A DNA stretch of 64,000 nucleotides, taken from assembly GCF_037038585.1 (NCBI RefSeq), contig NW_027288587.1, positions 62,001 to 126,000 on the forward strand, written 5' to 3'. The notes below the pieces were generated by a model that saw only the letters and a list, made by a program, of their open reading frames with translations, was not told the origin of the DNA and did no database searches. The number at the start of each line of letters is the position of its first letter. Within the stretch, counting starts at the first letter, position 1. Below are positions 38,680 through 51,404 of this stretch, piece after piece. The translations under genes and the position numbers were made by a program. Origin of the DNA: Patagioenas fasciata (Eukaryota > Chordata > Aves > Columbiformes > Columbidae).

Positions 38680-41600
38680 GTTTAGATTTTAGGTTTATAT
38701 TTGGGGTTAGGTTTAGATTTGGGGTTAGGTTTAGATTTTAGGTTTAGGTTTGGGGTTAGGTTTAGATTTGGGGTTAGGTTTAGATTTTTGGTTTAGATTT
38801 GGGGTTAGGTTTAGATTTTAGGTTTAGATATGGGGTTAGGTTTAGATTTGGGGTTAGGTTTAGATTTTAGGTTTAGATTTGGGGTTAGGTTTAGATTTGG
38901 GGTCAGGTTTAGATTTCAGGTTTAGATTTGGGGTTAGGTTTAGATTTTAGGTTTAGATTTTAGGTTTAGATTTGGGGTTAGGTTTAGGTTTTAGGTTTAG
39001 ATTTGGGGTTAGGTTTAGATTTTAGGTTTAGATTTGGGGTTAGGTTTAGATTTGGGGTTAGGTTTAGATTTTAGGTTTAGATTTGGGGTTAGGTTTAGAT
39101 TTTAGGTTTAGATTTGGGGTTAGGTTTAGATTTTAGGTTTAGATTTTAGGTTTAGATTTGGGGTTAGGTTTAGATTTTAGGTTTAGATTTGGGGTTAGGT
39201 TTAGATTTTAGGTTTATATTTGGGGTAAGGTTTAGATTTGGGATTAGTTTTAGATTTTAGGTTTAGGTTTGGGGTTAGGTTTAGATTTGGGGTTAGGTTT
39301 AGATTTTTGGTTTAGATTTGGGGTTAGGTTTAGATTTTAGGTTTAGATATGGGGTTAGGTTTAGATTTGGGGTTAGGTTTAGATTTTTGGTTTAGATTTG
39401 GGGTTAGTTTTAGATTTGGGGTTAGGTTTAGTTTTTAGGTTTAGATTTGGGGTTAGGTTTAGATTTTAGGTTTAGATTTGGGGTTAGGTTTAGATTTGGG
39501 GTTAGGTTTAGATTTTAGGTTTAGATTTGGGGTTAGGTTTAGATTTTTGGTTTATATTTGGGGTTAGTTTTAGATTTGGGGTTAGGTTTAGATTTTAGGT
39601 TTAGATTTGGGGTTAGGTTTAGATTTTAGGTTTAGATTTGGGGTTAGGTTTAGATTTTAGGTTTAGATTTGGGGTTAGGTTTAGATTTTAGGTTTAGATT
39701 TGGGGTAAGGTTTACATTTGGGGTTAGGTTTAGATTTTAGGTTTAGATTTGGGGTTAGGTTTAGATTTTAGGTTTAGATTTGGAGTTAGGTTTAGATTTG
39801 GGGTAAGATTTGGGGTTAGGTTTAGATTTTAGGTTTAGATTTGGGGTTACGTTTAGATTTGGGGTTAGGTTTAGATTTTAGGTTTAGATTTGGGGTTAGG
39901 TTTAGATTTTAGGTTTAGATTTGGGATTAGGTTTAGATTTTAGGTTTATATTTGGGGTAAGGTTTAGATTTGAGGTTAGGTTTAGATTTTAGGTTTAGAT
40001 TTGGGGTTAGGTTTAGATTTTAGGTTTAGATTTGGGGTTACGTTTAGATTTTAGGTTTAGATTTGGGGTTAGGTTTATATTTTAGGTTTAGATTTGGGGT
40101 TAGGTTTAGATTTTAGGTTTAGATTTGGGGTTAGGTTTAGATTTTAGGTTTAGATTTGGGGTTAGGTTTAGATTTTAGGTTTAGATTTGGGGTTAGGTTT
40201 AGATTTGGGGTTAGGTTTAGATTTGCGGTTATGTTTAGATTTTAGGTTTAGATTTGGGGTTAGGTTTAGATTTTAGGTTTAGATTTTAGGCTTAGATTTG
40301 GGGTTAGGTTTAGATTTTAGGTTTAGATTTGGGGTTAGGTTTGGATTTTAGGTTTAGATTTGGGGTTAGGTTTAGATTTGAGGTTTATATTTGGGGTAAG
40401 GTTTAGATTTGGGGTTAGGTTTAGATTTTAGGTTTAGATTTGGGGTTAGGTTTAGATTTTAGGTTTAGATATGGGGTTAGGTTTAGATTTGGGGTTAGGT
40501 TTAGATTTTAGATTTAGATTTGGGGTTAGGTTTAGACTTGGGGTTAGGTTTAGATTTTAGGTTTAGATTTGGGGTTAGGTTTAGATTTTAGGTTTAGATT
40601 TGGGGTTAGGGTTAGATTTGGGTTAGGTTTAGATTTTTGGTTTAGATTTGGGGTTAGGTTTAGATTTGGGGTTAGGTTTAGATTTTAGGTTTAGATTTGG
40701 GGTTAGGTTTAGATTTTAGGTTTAGATTTGGGGTTAGGTTTAGATTTGGGGTTAGGTTTAGATTTTAGGTTTAGATTTGGGGTTAGGTTTAGATTTTAGG
40801 TTTAGATTTTAGGTTTAGATTTGGGGTTAGGTTTAGATTTTAGGTTTAGATTTGGGGTTAGGTTTAGATTTTAGGTTTAGATTTGGGGTTAGGTTTAGAT
40901 TTGGGGTTAGGTTTAGATTTTAGGTTTAGGTTTGGGGTTAGGTTTAGATTTGGGGTTAGGTTTAGATTTTTGGTTTAGATTTGGGGTTAGGTTTAGATTT
41001 TAGGTTTAGATATGGGGTTAGGTTTAGATTTGGGGTTAGGTTTAGATTTTAGGTTTAGTTTTGGGGTTAGGTTTAGACTTGGGGTTAGGTTTAGATTTTA
41101 GGTTTAGATTTGGGGTTAGGTTTAGATTTTAGGTTTAGATTTGGGGTTAGGGTTAGATTTGGGTTAGGTTTAGATTTTTGGTTTAGATTTGGGGTTAGGT
41201 TTAGATTTGGGGTTAGGTTTAGATTTTAGGTTTAGATTTGGGGTTAGGTTTAGATTTTAGGTTTAGATTTGGGGTTAGGTTTAGATTTGGGGTTAGGTTT
41301 AGATTTTAGGTTTAGATTTGGGGTTAGGTTTAGATTTTAGGTTTAGATTTGGGGTTAGGTTTAGATTTTAGGTTTAGATTTGGGGTTAGGTTTAGATTTT
41401 AGGTTTAGATTTGGGGTTAGGTTTATATTTTAGGTTTAGATTTGGGGTTAGGTTTAGATTTGGGGTTAGGTTTAGATTTTAGGTTTAGATTTGGGGTTAG
41501 GTTTAGATTTTAGGTTTAGATTTTAGGTTTAGATTTGGGGTTAGGTTTAGATTTTAGGTTTAGATTTGGGGTTAGGTTTAGATTTTAAGTTTAGATTTGG

Positions 41601-43059
41601 CGTTAGGTTTAGATTTTAGGTTTAGATTTGGGGTTAGGTTTAGATTTTAGGTTTAGATTTGGGGTTAGGTTTAGATTTTAGGTTTAGATTTGGGGTTAGG
41701 TTTAGATTTGGGGTTAGGTTTAGATTTTAGGTTTAGATTTGGGCTTAGGTTTAGATTTGGGGTTAGGTTTAGATTTTAGGTTTAGATTTTAGGTTTAGAT
41801 TTGGGGTTAGGTTTAGATTTTAGGTTTAGATTTTGGGTTAGAGTTTGGATTTTAGGTTTAGATTTGGGGTTAGGTTTAGATTTTAGGTTTAGATTTGGGG
41901 TTAGGTTTAGATTTTAGGTTTAGATTTGGGGTTAGGTTTAGATTTTAGGTTTAGATTTGGGGTTAGGTTTAGATTTTAAGTTTGGATTTGGGTTTCAGAT
42001 TTGGGGTTAGGTTTAGATTTTAGGTTTAGATTTGGGGTTAGGTTTAGATTTTAGGTTTAGATTTGGGGTTAGGTTTAGATTTGGGGTTAGGTTTAGATTT
42101 TAGGTTTAGATTTGGGGTTAGGTTTAGATTTCAGGTTTAGATTTGGGGTTAGGTTTAGATTTTAGGTTTAGATTTGGGGTTAGGTTTAGATTTTAGGTTT
42201 AGATTTGGGGTAAGGTTTAGATTTGGGATTAGGTTTAGATTTTAGGTTTAGGTTTGGGGTTAGGTTTAGATTTGGGGTTAGGTTTAGATTTTTGGTTTAG
42301 ATTTGGGGTTAGGTTTAGATTTTAGGTTTAGATATGGGGTTAGGTTTAGATTTGGGGTTAGGTTTAGATTTTTGGTTTAGATTTGGGGTTAGTTTTAGAT
42401 TTGGGGTTAGGTTTAGTTTTTAGGTTTAGATTTGGGGTTAGGTTTAGATTTGGGGTTAGGTTTAGATTTTAGGTTTAGATTTGGGGTTAGGTTTAGATTT
42501 TAGGTTTAGATTTTAGGTTTAGATTTGGGGTTAGGTTTAGATTTTAGGTTTAGATTTGGGGTTAGGTTTAGATTTTAGGTTTATATTTGGGGTTAGGTTT
42601 AGATTTGGGGTTAGGTTTAGATTTTAGGTTTAGGTTTGGGGTTAGGTTTAGATTTGGGGTTAGGTTTAGATTTTAGGTTTAGATTTGGGGTTAGGTTTAG
42701 ATTTGGGGTTAGGTTTAGATTTTAGGTTTAGATTTGGGGTTAGGTTTAGATTTTAGGTTTAGATTTTAGGTTTAGATTTGGGGTTAGGTTTAGATTTGAG
42801 GTTAGGTTTAGATTTTAGGTTTAGATTTGGGGTTAGGTTTAGATTTTAGGTTTAGATTTGGGGTTAGGTTTAGATTTTAGGTTTAGATTTGGGGTTAGGG
42901 TTAGATTTGGGTTAGGTTTAGATTTTTGGTTTAGATTTGGGGTTAGGTTTAGATTTGGGGTTAGGTTTAGATTTTAGGTTTAGATTTGGGGTTAGGTTTA
43001 GATTTGGGGTTAGGTTTAGATTTTAGGTTTAGATTTGGGGTTAGGTTTAGATTTTAGGT
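38620..43059 (+). repeat. 4.44-4.48-kb tandem duplication, copy 1
   Basis: The run from about 38,641 to 39,060 matches 43,081-43,500 at exactly 4,440 bp, with one substitution (GGTTTAGGTTTTA at about 38,987). The offset then becomes 4,458 (39,800 and 44,258), 4,476 (40,289 and 44,765), 4,463 (41,599, 41,741, 41,829 and 41,990 with their partners) and 4,481 (42,207 and 46,688). Steps of +18, +18, -13 and +18 are single words. Private shared markers are GGCGTTAGG, GGGCTTAGG, the TTTTGGGTTAGAG unit and TTTAAGTTTGG with GGGTTTCAG. Confidence 0.9.
41829..41848 (+). repeat. Atypical unit (TTTTGGGTTAGAGTTTGG)
   Basis: This unit departs from both words: the A core runs into GGG instead of TAGG, and the next word starts GAGTTTGG instead of GGTTTAG. 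An identical unit lies 4,463 bp on, at 46,292-46,311, as part of the large duplication. I saw no other copies. Confidence 0.85.
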
Positions 43060-46000
43060 TTAGATTTTAGGTTTAGATTTGGGGTTAGGTTTAGATTTTA
43101 GGTTTAGATTTGGGGTTAGGTTTAGATTTTAGGTTTATATTTGGGGTTAGGTTTAGATTTGGGGTTAGGTTTAGATTTTAGGTTTAGGTTTGGGGTTAGG
43201 TTTAGATTTGGGGTTAGGTTTAGATTTTTGGTTTAGATTTGGGGTTAGGTTTAGATTTTAGGTTTAGATATGGGGTTAGGTTTAGATTTGGGGTTAGGTT
43301 TAGATTTTAGGTTTAGATTTGGGGTTAGGTTTAGATTTGGGGTCAGGTTTAGATTTCAGGTTTAGATTTGGGGTTAGGTTTAGATTTTAGGTTTAGATTT
43401 TAGGTTTAGATTTGGGGTTAGGTTTAGATTTTAGGTTTAGATTTGGGGTTAGGTTTAGATTTTAGGTTTAGATTTGGGGTTAGGTTTAGATTTGGGGTTA
43501 GGTTTAGATTTTAGGTTTAGATTTGGGGTTAGGTTTAGATTTGGGGTTAGGTTTAGATTTTAGGTTTAGATTTGGGGTTAGGTTTAGATTTTAGGTTTAG
43601 ATTTTAGGTTTAGATTTGGGGTTAGGTTTAGATTTTAGGTTTAGATTTGGGGTTAGGTTTAGATTTTAGGTTTATATTTGGGGTAAGGTTTAGATTTGGG
43701 ATTAGGTTTAGATTTTAGGTTTAGGTTTGGGGTTAGGTTTAGATTTGGGGTTAGGTTTAGATTTTTGGTTTAGATTTGGGGTTAGGTTTAGATTTTAGGT
43801 TTAGATATGGGGTTAGGTTTAGATTTGGGGTTAGGTTTAGATTTTTGGTTTAGATTTGGGGTTAGTTTTAGATTTGGGGTTAGGTTTAGTTTTTAGGTTT
43901 AGATTTGGGGTTAGGTTTAGATTTTAGGTTTAGATTTGGGGTTAGGTTTAGATTTGGGGTTAGGTTTAGATTTTAGGTTTAGATTTGGGGTTAGGTTTAG
44001 ATTTTTGGTTTATATTTGGGGTTAGTTTTAGATTTGGGGTTAGGTTTAGATTTTAGGTTTAGATTTGGGGTTAGGTTTAGATTTTAGGTTTAGATTTGGG
44101 GTTAGGTTTAGATTTTAGGTTTAGATTTGGGGTTAGGTTTAGATTTTAGGTTTAGATTTGGGGTAAGGTTTACATTTGGGGTTAGGTTTAGATTTTAGGT
44201 TTAGATTTGGGGTTAGGTTTAGATTTTAGGTTTAGATTTGGGGTTAGGTTTAGATTTGGGGTAAGATTTGGGGTTAGGTTTAGATTTTAGGTTTAGATTT
44301 GGGGTTACGTTTAGATTTGGGGTTAGGTTTAGATTTTAGGTTTAGATTTGGGGTTAGGTTTAGATTTTAGGTTTAGATTTGGGATTAGGTTAAGATTTTA
44401 GGTTTATATTTGGGGTAAGGTTTAGATTTGAGGTTAGGTTTAGATTTTAGGTTTAGATTTGGGGTTAGGTTTAGATTTTAGGTTTAGATTTGGGGTTACG
44501 TTTAGATTTTAGGTTTAGATTTGGGGTTAGGTTTATATTTTAGGTTTAGATTTGGGGTTAGGTTTAGATTTGGGGTTAGGTTTAGATTTTAGGTTTAGAT
44601 TTGGGGTTAGGTTTAGATTTTAGGTTTAGATTTGGGGTTAGGTTTAGATTTTAGGTTTAGATTTGGGGTTAGGTTTAGATTTGGGGTTAGGTTTAGATTT
44701 GCGGTTAGGTTTAGATTTTAGGTTTAGATTTGGGGTTAGGTTTAGATTTTAGGTTTAGATTTTAGGCTTAGATTTGGGGTTAGGTTTAGATTTTAGGTTT
44801 AGATTTGGGGTTAGGTTTGGATTTTAGGTTTAGATTTGGGGTTAGGTTTAGATTTGAGGTTTATATTTGGGGTAAGGTTTAGATTTGGGGTTAGGTTTAG
44901 ATTTTAGGTTTAGATTTGGGGTTAGGTTTAGATTTTAGGTTTAGATATGGGGTTAGGTTTAGATTTGGGGTTAGGTTTAGATTTTAGATTTAGATTTGGG
45001 GTTAGGTTTAGACTTGGGGTTAGGTTTAGATTTTAGGTTTAGATTTGGGGTTAGGTTTAGATTTTAGGTTTAGATTTGGGGTTAGGGTTAGATTTGGGTT
45101 AGGTTTAGATTTTTGGTTTAGATTTGGGGTTAGGTTTAGATTTGGGGTTAGGTTTAGATTTTAGGTTTAGATTTGGGGTTAGGTTTAGATTTGGGGTTAG
45201 GTTTAGATTTTAGGTTTAGATTTGGGGTTAGGTTTAGATTTTAGGTTTAGATTTTAGGTTTAGATTTGGGGTTAGGTTTAGATTTTAGGTTTAGATTTGG
45301 GGTTAGGTTTAGATTTTAGGTTTATATTTGGGGTTAGGTTTAGATTTGGGGTTAGGTTTAGATTTTAGGTTTAGGTTTGGGGTTAGTTTTAGATTTGGGG
45401 TTAGGTTTAGATTTTTGGTTTAGATTTGGGGTTAGGTTTAGATTTTAGGTTTAGATATGGGGTTAGGTTTAGATTTGGGGTTAGGTTTAGATTTTAGGTT
45501 TAGTTTTGGGGTTAGGTTTAGACTTGGGGTTAGGTTTAGATTTTAGGTTTAGATTTGGGGTTAGGTTTAGATTTTAGGTTTAGATTTGGGGTTAGGGTTA
45601 GATTTGGGTTAGGTTTAGATTTTTGGTTTAGATTTGGGGTTAGGTTTAGATTTGGGGTTAGGTTTAGATTTTAGGTTTAGATTTGGGGTTAGGTTTAGAT
45701 TTTAGGTTTAGATTTGGGGTTAGGTTTAGATTTGGGGTTAGGTTTAGATTTGGGGTTAGGTTTAGATTTTAGGTTTAGATTTGGGGTTAGGTTTAGATTT
45801 TAGGTTTAGATTTGGGGTTAGGTTTAGATTTTAGGTTTAGATTTGGGGTTAGGTTTAGATTTTAGGTTTAGATTTGGGGTTAGGTTTATATTTTAGGTTT
45901 AGATTTGGGGTTAGGTTTAGATTTGGGGTTAGGTTTAGATTTTAGGTTTAGATTTGGGGTTAGGTTTAGATTTTAGGTTTAGATTTTAGGTTTAGATTTG

Positions 46001-46900
46001 GGGTTAGGTTTAGATTTTAGGTTTAGATTTGGGGTTAGGTTTAGATTTTAAGTTTAGATTTGGCGTTAGGTTTAGATTTTAGGTTTAGATTTGGGGTTAG
46101 GTTTAGATTTTAGGTTTAGATTTGGGGTTAGGTTTAGATTTTAGGTTTAGATTTGGGGTTAGGTTTAGATTTGGGGTTAGGTTTAGATTTTAGGTTTAGA
46201 TTTGGGCTTAGGTTTAGATTTGGGGTTAGGTTTAGATTTTAGGTTTAGATTTTAGGTTTAGATTTGGGGTTAGGTTTAGATTTTAGGTTTAGATTTTGGG
46301 TTAGAGTTTGGATTTTAGGTTTAGATTTGGGGTTAGGTTTAGATTTTAGGTTTAGATTTGGGGTTAGGTTTAGATTTTAGGTTTAGATTTGGGGTTAGGT
46401 TTAGATTTTAGGTTTAGATTTGGGGTTAGGTTTAGATTTTAAGTTTGGATTTGGGTTTCAGATTTGGGGTTAGGTTTAGATTTTAGGTTTAGATTTGGGG
46501 TTAGGTTTAGATTTTAGGTTTAGATTTGGGGTTAGGTTTAGATTTGGGGTTAGGTTTAGATTTTAGGTTTAGATTTGGGGTTAGGTTTAGATTTGGGGTT
46601 AGGTTTAGATTTCAGGTTTAGATTTGGGGTTAGGTTTAGATTTTAGGTTTAGATTTGGGGTTAGGTTTAGATTTTAGGTTTATATTTGGGGTAAGGTTTA
46701 GATTTGGGATTAGGGTTACATTTTAGGTTTAGGTTTGGGGTTAGGTTTAGATTTGGGGTTAGGTTTAGATTTTTGGTTTAGATTTGGGGTTAGGTTTAGA
46801 TTTTAGGTTTAGATATGGGGTTAGGTTTAGATTTGGGGTTAGGTTTAGATTTTTGGTTTATATTTGGGGTTAGTTTTAGATTTGGGGTTAGGTTTAGATT
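43060..46900 (+). repeat. 4.44-4.48-kb tandem duplication, copy 2
   Basis: Abuts copy 1. The right end is frayed: near 46,688-46,720 this copy has GGGATTAGGGTTACATTTTAGG where copy 1 has GGGATTAGGTTTAGATTTTAGG, and after about 46,900 the similarity is lost. It also carries private changes such as GGTTAAGATTTTAGG near 44,389. Confidence 0.88.
46292..46311 (+). repeat. Atypical unit, second copy
   Basis: Same odd unit as at 41,829-41,848 and at the same place within the copied block. It is one of the best single markers that the two 4.46-kb blocks share a recent ancestor. Confidence 0.85.
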
Positions 46901-49519
46901 TTAGGTTTAGATTTGGGGTTAGGTTTAGATTTTAGGTTTAGGTTTGGGGTTAGGTTTAGATTTTAGGTTTAGATTTTTGGTTTAGATTTGGGGTTAGGTT
47001 TAGATTTTAGGTTTAGATTTGGGGTTACGTTTAGATTTTAGGTTTAGATTTGGGGTTAGGTTTAGACTTGGGGTTAGGTTTAGATTTTAGGTTTAGATTT
47101 GGGGTTAGGTTTAGATTTTAGGTTTAGATTTGGGGTTAGGTTTAGATTTTAGGTTTAGATTTGGGGTAAGGTTTACATTTGGGGTTAGGTTTAGATTTTA
47201 GGTTTAGATTTGGGGTTAGGTTTAGATTTTAGGTTTAGATTTGGGGTTAGGTTTAGATTTGCGATAAGATTTGGGGTTAGGTTTAGATTTTAGGTTTAGA
47301 TTTGGGGTTACGTTTAGATTTGGGGTTAGGTTTAGATTTTAGGTTTAGATTTGGGGTTAGGTTTAGATTTTAGGTTTAGATTTGGGATTAGGTTTAGATT
47401 TTAGGTTTATATTTGGGGTAAGGTTTAGATTTGGGGTTAGGTTTAGATTTTAGGTTTAGATTTGGGGTTAGGTTTAGATTTTAGGTTTAGATTTGGGGTT
47501 AGGTTTATATTTTAGGTTTAGATTTGGGGTTAAGTTTAGATTTGGGGTTAGGTTTAGATTTTAGGTTTAGATTTGGGGTTAGGTTTAGATTTTAGGTTTA
47601 GATTTGGGGTTAGGTTTAGATTTTAGGTTTAGATTTGGGGTTAGGTTTAGATTTGGGGTTAGGTTTAGATTTGCGGTTAGGTTTAGATTTTAGGTTTAGA
47701 TTTGGGGTTAGGTTTAGATTTTAGGTTTAGATTTTAGGCTTAGATTTGGGGTTAGGTTTAGATTTTAGGTTTAGATTTGGGGTTAGGTTTGGATTTTAGG
47801 TTTAGATTTGGGGTTAGGTTTAGATTTGAGGTTTATATTTGGGGTAAGGTTTAGATTTGGGGTTAGGTTTAGATTTTAGGTTTAGATTTGGGGTTAGGTT
47901 TAGATTTTAGGTTTAGATTTGGGGTTAGGTTTAGATTTTAGGTTTAGATTTGGGGTTAGGTTTAGATTTTAGGTTTAGGTTTGGGGTTAGGTTTAGATTT
48001 GGGGTTAGGTTTAGATTTTTGGTTTAGATTTGGGGTTAGGTTTAGATTTTAGGTTTAGATATGGGGTTAGGTTTAGATTTGGGGTTAGGTTTAGATTTTA
48101 GGTTTAGATTTGGGGTTAGGTTTAGACTTAAGGTTAGGTTTAGATTTTAGGTTTAGATTTGGGGTTAGGTTTAGATTTTAGGTTTAGATTTGGGGTTAGG
48201 GTTAGATTTGGGTTAGGTTTAGATTTTTGGTTTAGATTTGGGGTTAGGTTTAGATTTGGGGTTAGGTTTAGATTTTAGGTTTAGATTTGGGGTTAGGTTT
48301 AGATTTGGGGTTAGGTTTAGATTTTAGGTTTAGATTTGGGGTTAGGTTTAGATTTTAGGTTTAGATTTTAGGTTTAGATTTGGGGTTAGGTTTAGATTTT
48401 AGGTTTAGATTTGGGGTTAGGTTTAGATTTTAGGTTTATATTTGGGGTTAGCTTTAGATTTGGGGTTAGGTTTAGATTTTAGGTTTAGTTTTGGGGTTAG
48501 GTTTAGATTTGGGGTTAGGTTTAGATTTTTGGTTTAGATTTGGGGTTAGGTTTAGATTTTAGGTTTAGATATGGGGTTAGGTTTAGATTTGGGGTTAGGT
48601 TTAGATTTTAGGTTTAGTTTTGGGGTTAGGTTTAGACTTGGGTAAGGTTTAGATTTTAGGTTTAGATTTGGGGTTAGGTTTAGATTTTAGGTTTAGATTT
48701 GGGGTTAGGGTTAGATTTGGGTTAGGTTTAGATTTTTGGTTTAGATTTGGGGTTAGGTTTAGATTTGGGGTTAGGTTTAGATTTTAGGTTTAGATTTGGG
48801 GTTAGGTTTAGATTTTTGGTTTAGATTTGGGGTTAGGTTTAGATTTGGGGTTAGGTTTAGATTTTAGGTTTAGATTTGGGGTTAGGTTTAGATTTTAGGT
48901 TTAGATTTGGGGTTAGGTTTAGATTTTAGGTTTAGATTTGGGGTTAGGTTTAGATTTTAGGTTTAGATTTGGGGTAAGGTTTAGATTTGGGGTTAGGTTT
49001 AGATTTTAGGTTTAGATTTGGAGTTAGGTTTAGATTTTGGGTTAGGTTTAGATTTTAGGTTTAGATTTGGGGTTAGGTTTAGATTTGAGGTTAGGTTTAG
49101 ATTTTAGGTTTAGATTTGGGGTTAGGTTTAGATTTTAGGTTTAGATTTGGGGTTAGGTTTAGATTTGGGGTTAGGTTTAGATTTTAGGTTTAGATTTGGG
49201 GTTAGGTTTAGATTTTAGGTTTAGATTTGGGGTTAGGTTTAGATTTTAGGTTTATATTTGGGGTAAGGTTTAGATTTGGGGTTAGGTTTAGATTTTAGGT
49301 TTAGATTTGGGGTTAGGTTTAGATTTTAGGTTTAGATTTGGGGTTAGGTTTAGATTTTAGGTTTAGATTTGGGGTTAGGTTTAGATTTTAGGTTTAGATT
49401 TGGGGTTAGGTTATATTTGGGGTTAGGTTCAGATTTTAGGTTTAGATTTGGGGTTAGGTTTAGATTTGGGGTTAGGTTTAGATTTTAGGTTTAGATTTGG
49501 GGTTAGGTTTAGATTTGGG

Positions 49520-51404
49520 GTTAGGTTTAGATTTTAGGTTTAGATTTGGGGTTAGGTGTAGATTTTAGGTTTAGATTTGGGGTTAGGTTTAGATTTTAGG
49601 TTTAGATTTGGGGTTAGGGTTAGATTTTAGGTTTATATTTGGGGTAAGGTTTAGATTTGGGGTTAGGTTTAGATTTTAGGTTTAGATTTGGGGTTAGGTT
49701 TAGATTTGGGGTTAGGTTTAGATTTTAGGATTAGATTTGGGGTTAGGTTTAGATTTTAGGTTTAGATTTTAGGTTTAGATTTGGGGTTAGGTTTAGATTT
49801 TAGGTTTAGATTTGGGGTTAGGGTTAGATTTTAGGTTTATATTTGGGGTAAGGTTTAGATTTGGGATTAGGTTTAGATTTTAGGTTTAGATTTGGGGTTA
49901 GGTTTAGATTTGGGGTTAGGTTTAGATTTTTGGTTTAGATTTGGGGTTAGGTTTAGATTTTAGGTTTAGATATGGGGTTAGGTTTAGATTTGGGGTTAGG
50001 TTTAGATTTTTGGTTTAGATTTGTGGTTAGTTTTAGATTTGAGGTTAGGTTTAGTTTTTAGGTTTAGATTTGGGGTTAGGTTTAGATTTTAGGTTTAGAT
50101 TTGGGGTTAGGTTTAGATTTGGGGTTAGGTTTAGATTTTAGGTTTAGATTTGGGGTTAGGTTTAGATTTTTGGTTTATATTTGGGGTTAGGTTTAGATTT
50201 GGGGTTAGGTTTAGATTTTAGGTTTAGATTTGGGGTTAGGTTTAGATTTTAGGTTTAGATTTGGGGTTAGGGTTAGATTTTAGGTTTAGATTTGGGGTTA
50301 GGTTTAGATTTTAGGTTTAGATTTGGGGTAAGGTTTACATTTGGGGTTAGGTTTAGATTTTAGGTTTAGATTTGGGGTAAGGTTTAGATTTTAGGTTTAG
50401 ATTTGGGGTTAGGTTTAGATTTGGGGTAAGATTTGGGGTTAGGTTTAGATTTTAGGTTTAGATTTGGGGTTACGTTTAGATTTGGGGTTAGGTTTAGATT
50501 TTAGGTTTAGATTTGGGGTTAGGTTTAGATTTTAGGTTTAGATTTGGGATTAGGTTTAGATTTTAGGTTTATATTTGGGGTAAGGTTTAGATTTGGGGTT
50601 AGGTTTAGATTTTAGGTTTAGATTTGGGGTTAGGTTTAGATTTTAGGTTTAGATTTGGGGTTACGTTTAGATTTTAGGTTTAGATTTGGGGTTAGGTTTA
50701 TATTTTAGGTTTAGATTTGGGGTTAGGTTTAGATTTGGGGTTAGGTTTAGATTTTAGGTTTAGTTTTGGGGTTAGGTTTAGATTTTAGGTTTAGATTTGG
50801 GGTTAGGTTTAGATTTTAGGTTTAGATTTGGGGTTAGGTTTAGATTTGGGGTTAGGTTTAGATTTGCGGTTAGGTTTAGATTTTAGGTTTAGATTTGGGG
50901 TTAGGTTTAGATTTTAGGTTTAGATTTTAGGCTTAGATTTGGGGTTAGGTTTAGATTTTAGGTTTAGATTTGGGGTTAGGTTTGGATTTTAGGTTTAGAT
51001 TTGGGGTTAGGTTTAGATTTCAGGTTTATATTTGGGGTAAGGTTTAGATTTGGGGTTAGGTTTAGATTTTAGGTTTAGATTTGGGGTTAGGTTTAGATTT
51101 TAGGTTTAGATATGGGGTTAGGTTTAGATTTGGGGTTAGGTTTAGATTTTAGGTTTAGATTTGGGGTTAGGTTTAGACTTGGGGTTAGGTTTAGATTTTA
51201 GGTTTAGATTTGGGGTTAGGTTTAGATTTTAGGTTTAGATTTGGGGTTAGGGTTAGATTTGGGTTAGGTTTAGATTTTTGGTTTAGATTTGGGGTTAGGT
51301 TTAGATTTGGGGTTAGGTTTAGATTTTAGGTTTAGATTTGGGGTTAGGTTTAGATTTTAGGTTTAGATTTGGGGTTAGGTTTGGATTTTAGGTTTAGATT
51401 TGGG
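49520..51404 (+). repeat. 1,885-bp higher-order repeat, copy 1 of 3
   Basis: Three head-to-tail copies. GGTGTAG lies at 49,555, 51,440 and 53,325; GGTTTACATTT at 50,332, 52,217 and 54,102; TTTTAGGCTTAG at 50,930 and 52,815, always 1,885 bp apart. The unit holds a block Y fragment followed by a full block X. This copy is the most different: it has a TTTTAGGATTAG unit near 49,727, ordinary TTTTAGGTTTAGATTT near 49,877, and GGTTAGGTTTAG near 50,188 where copies 2 and 3 have GGTTAGTTTTAG. Confidence 0.92.
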
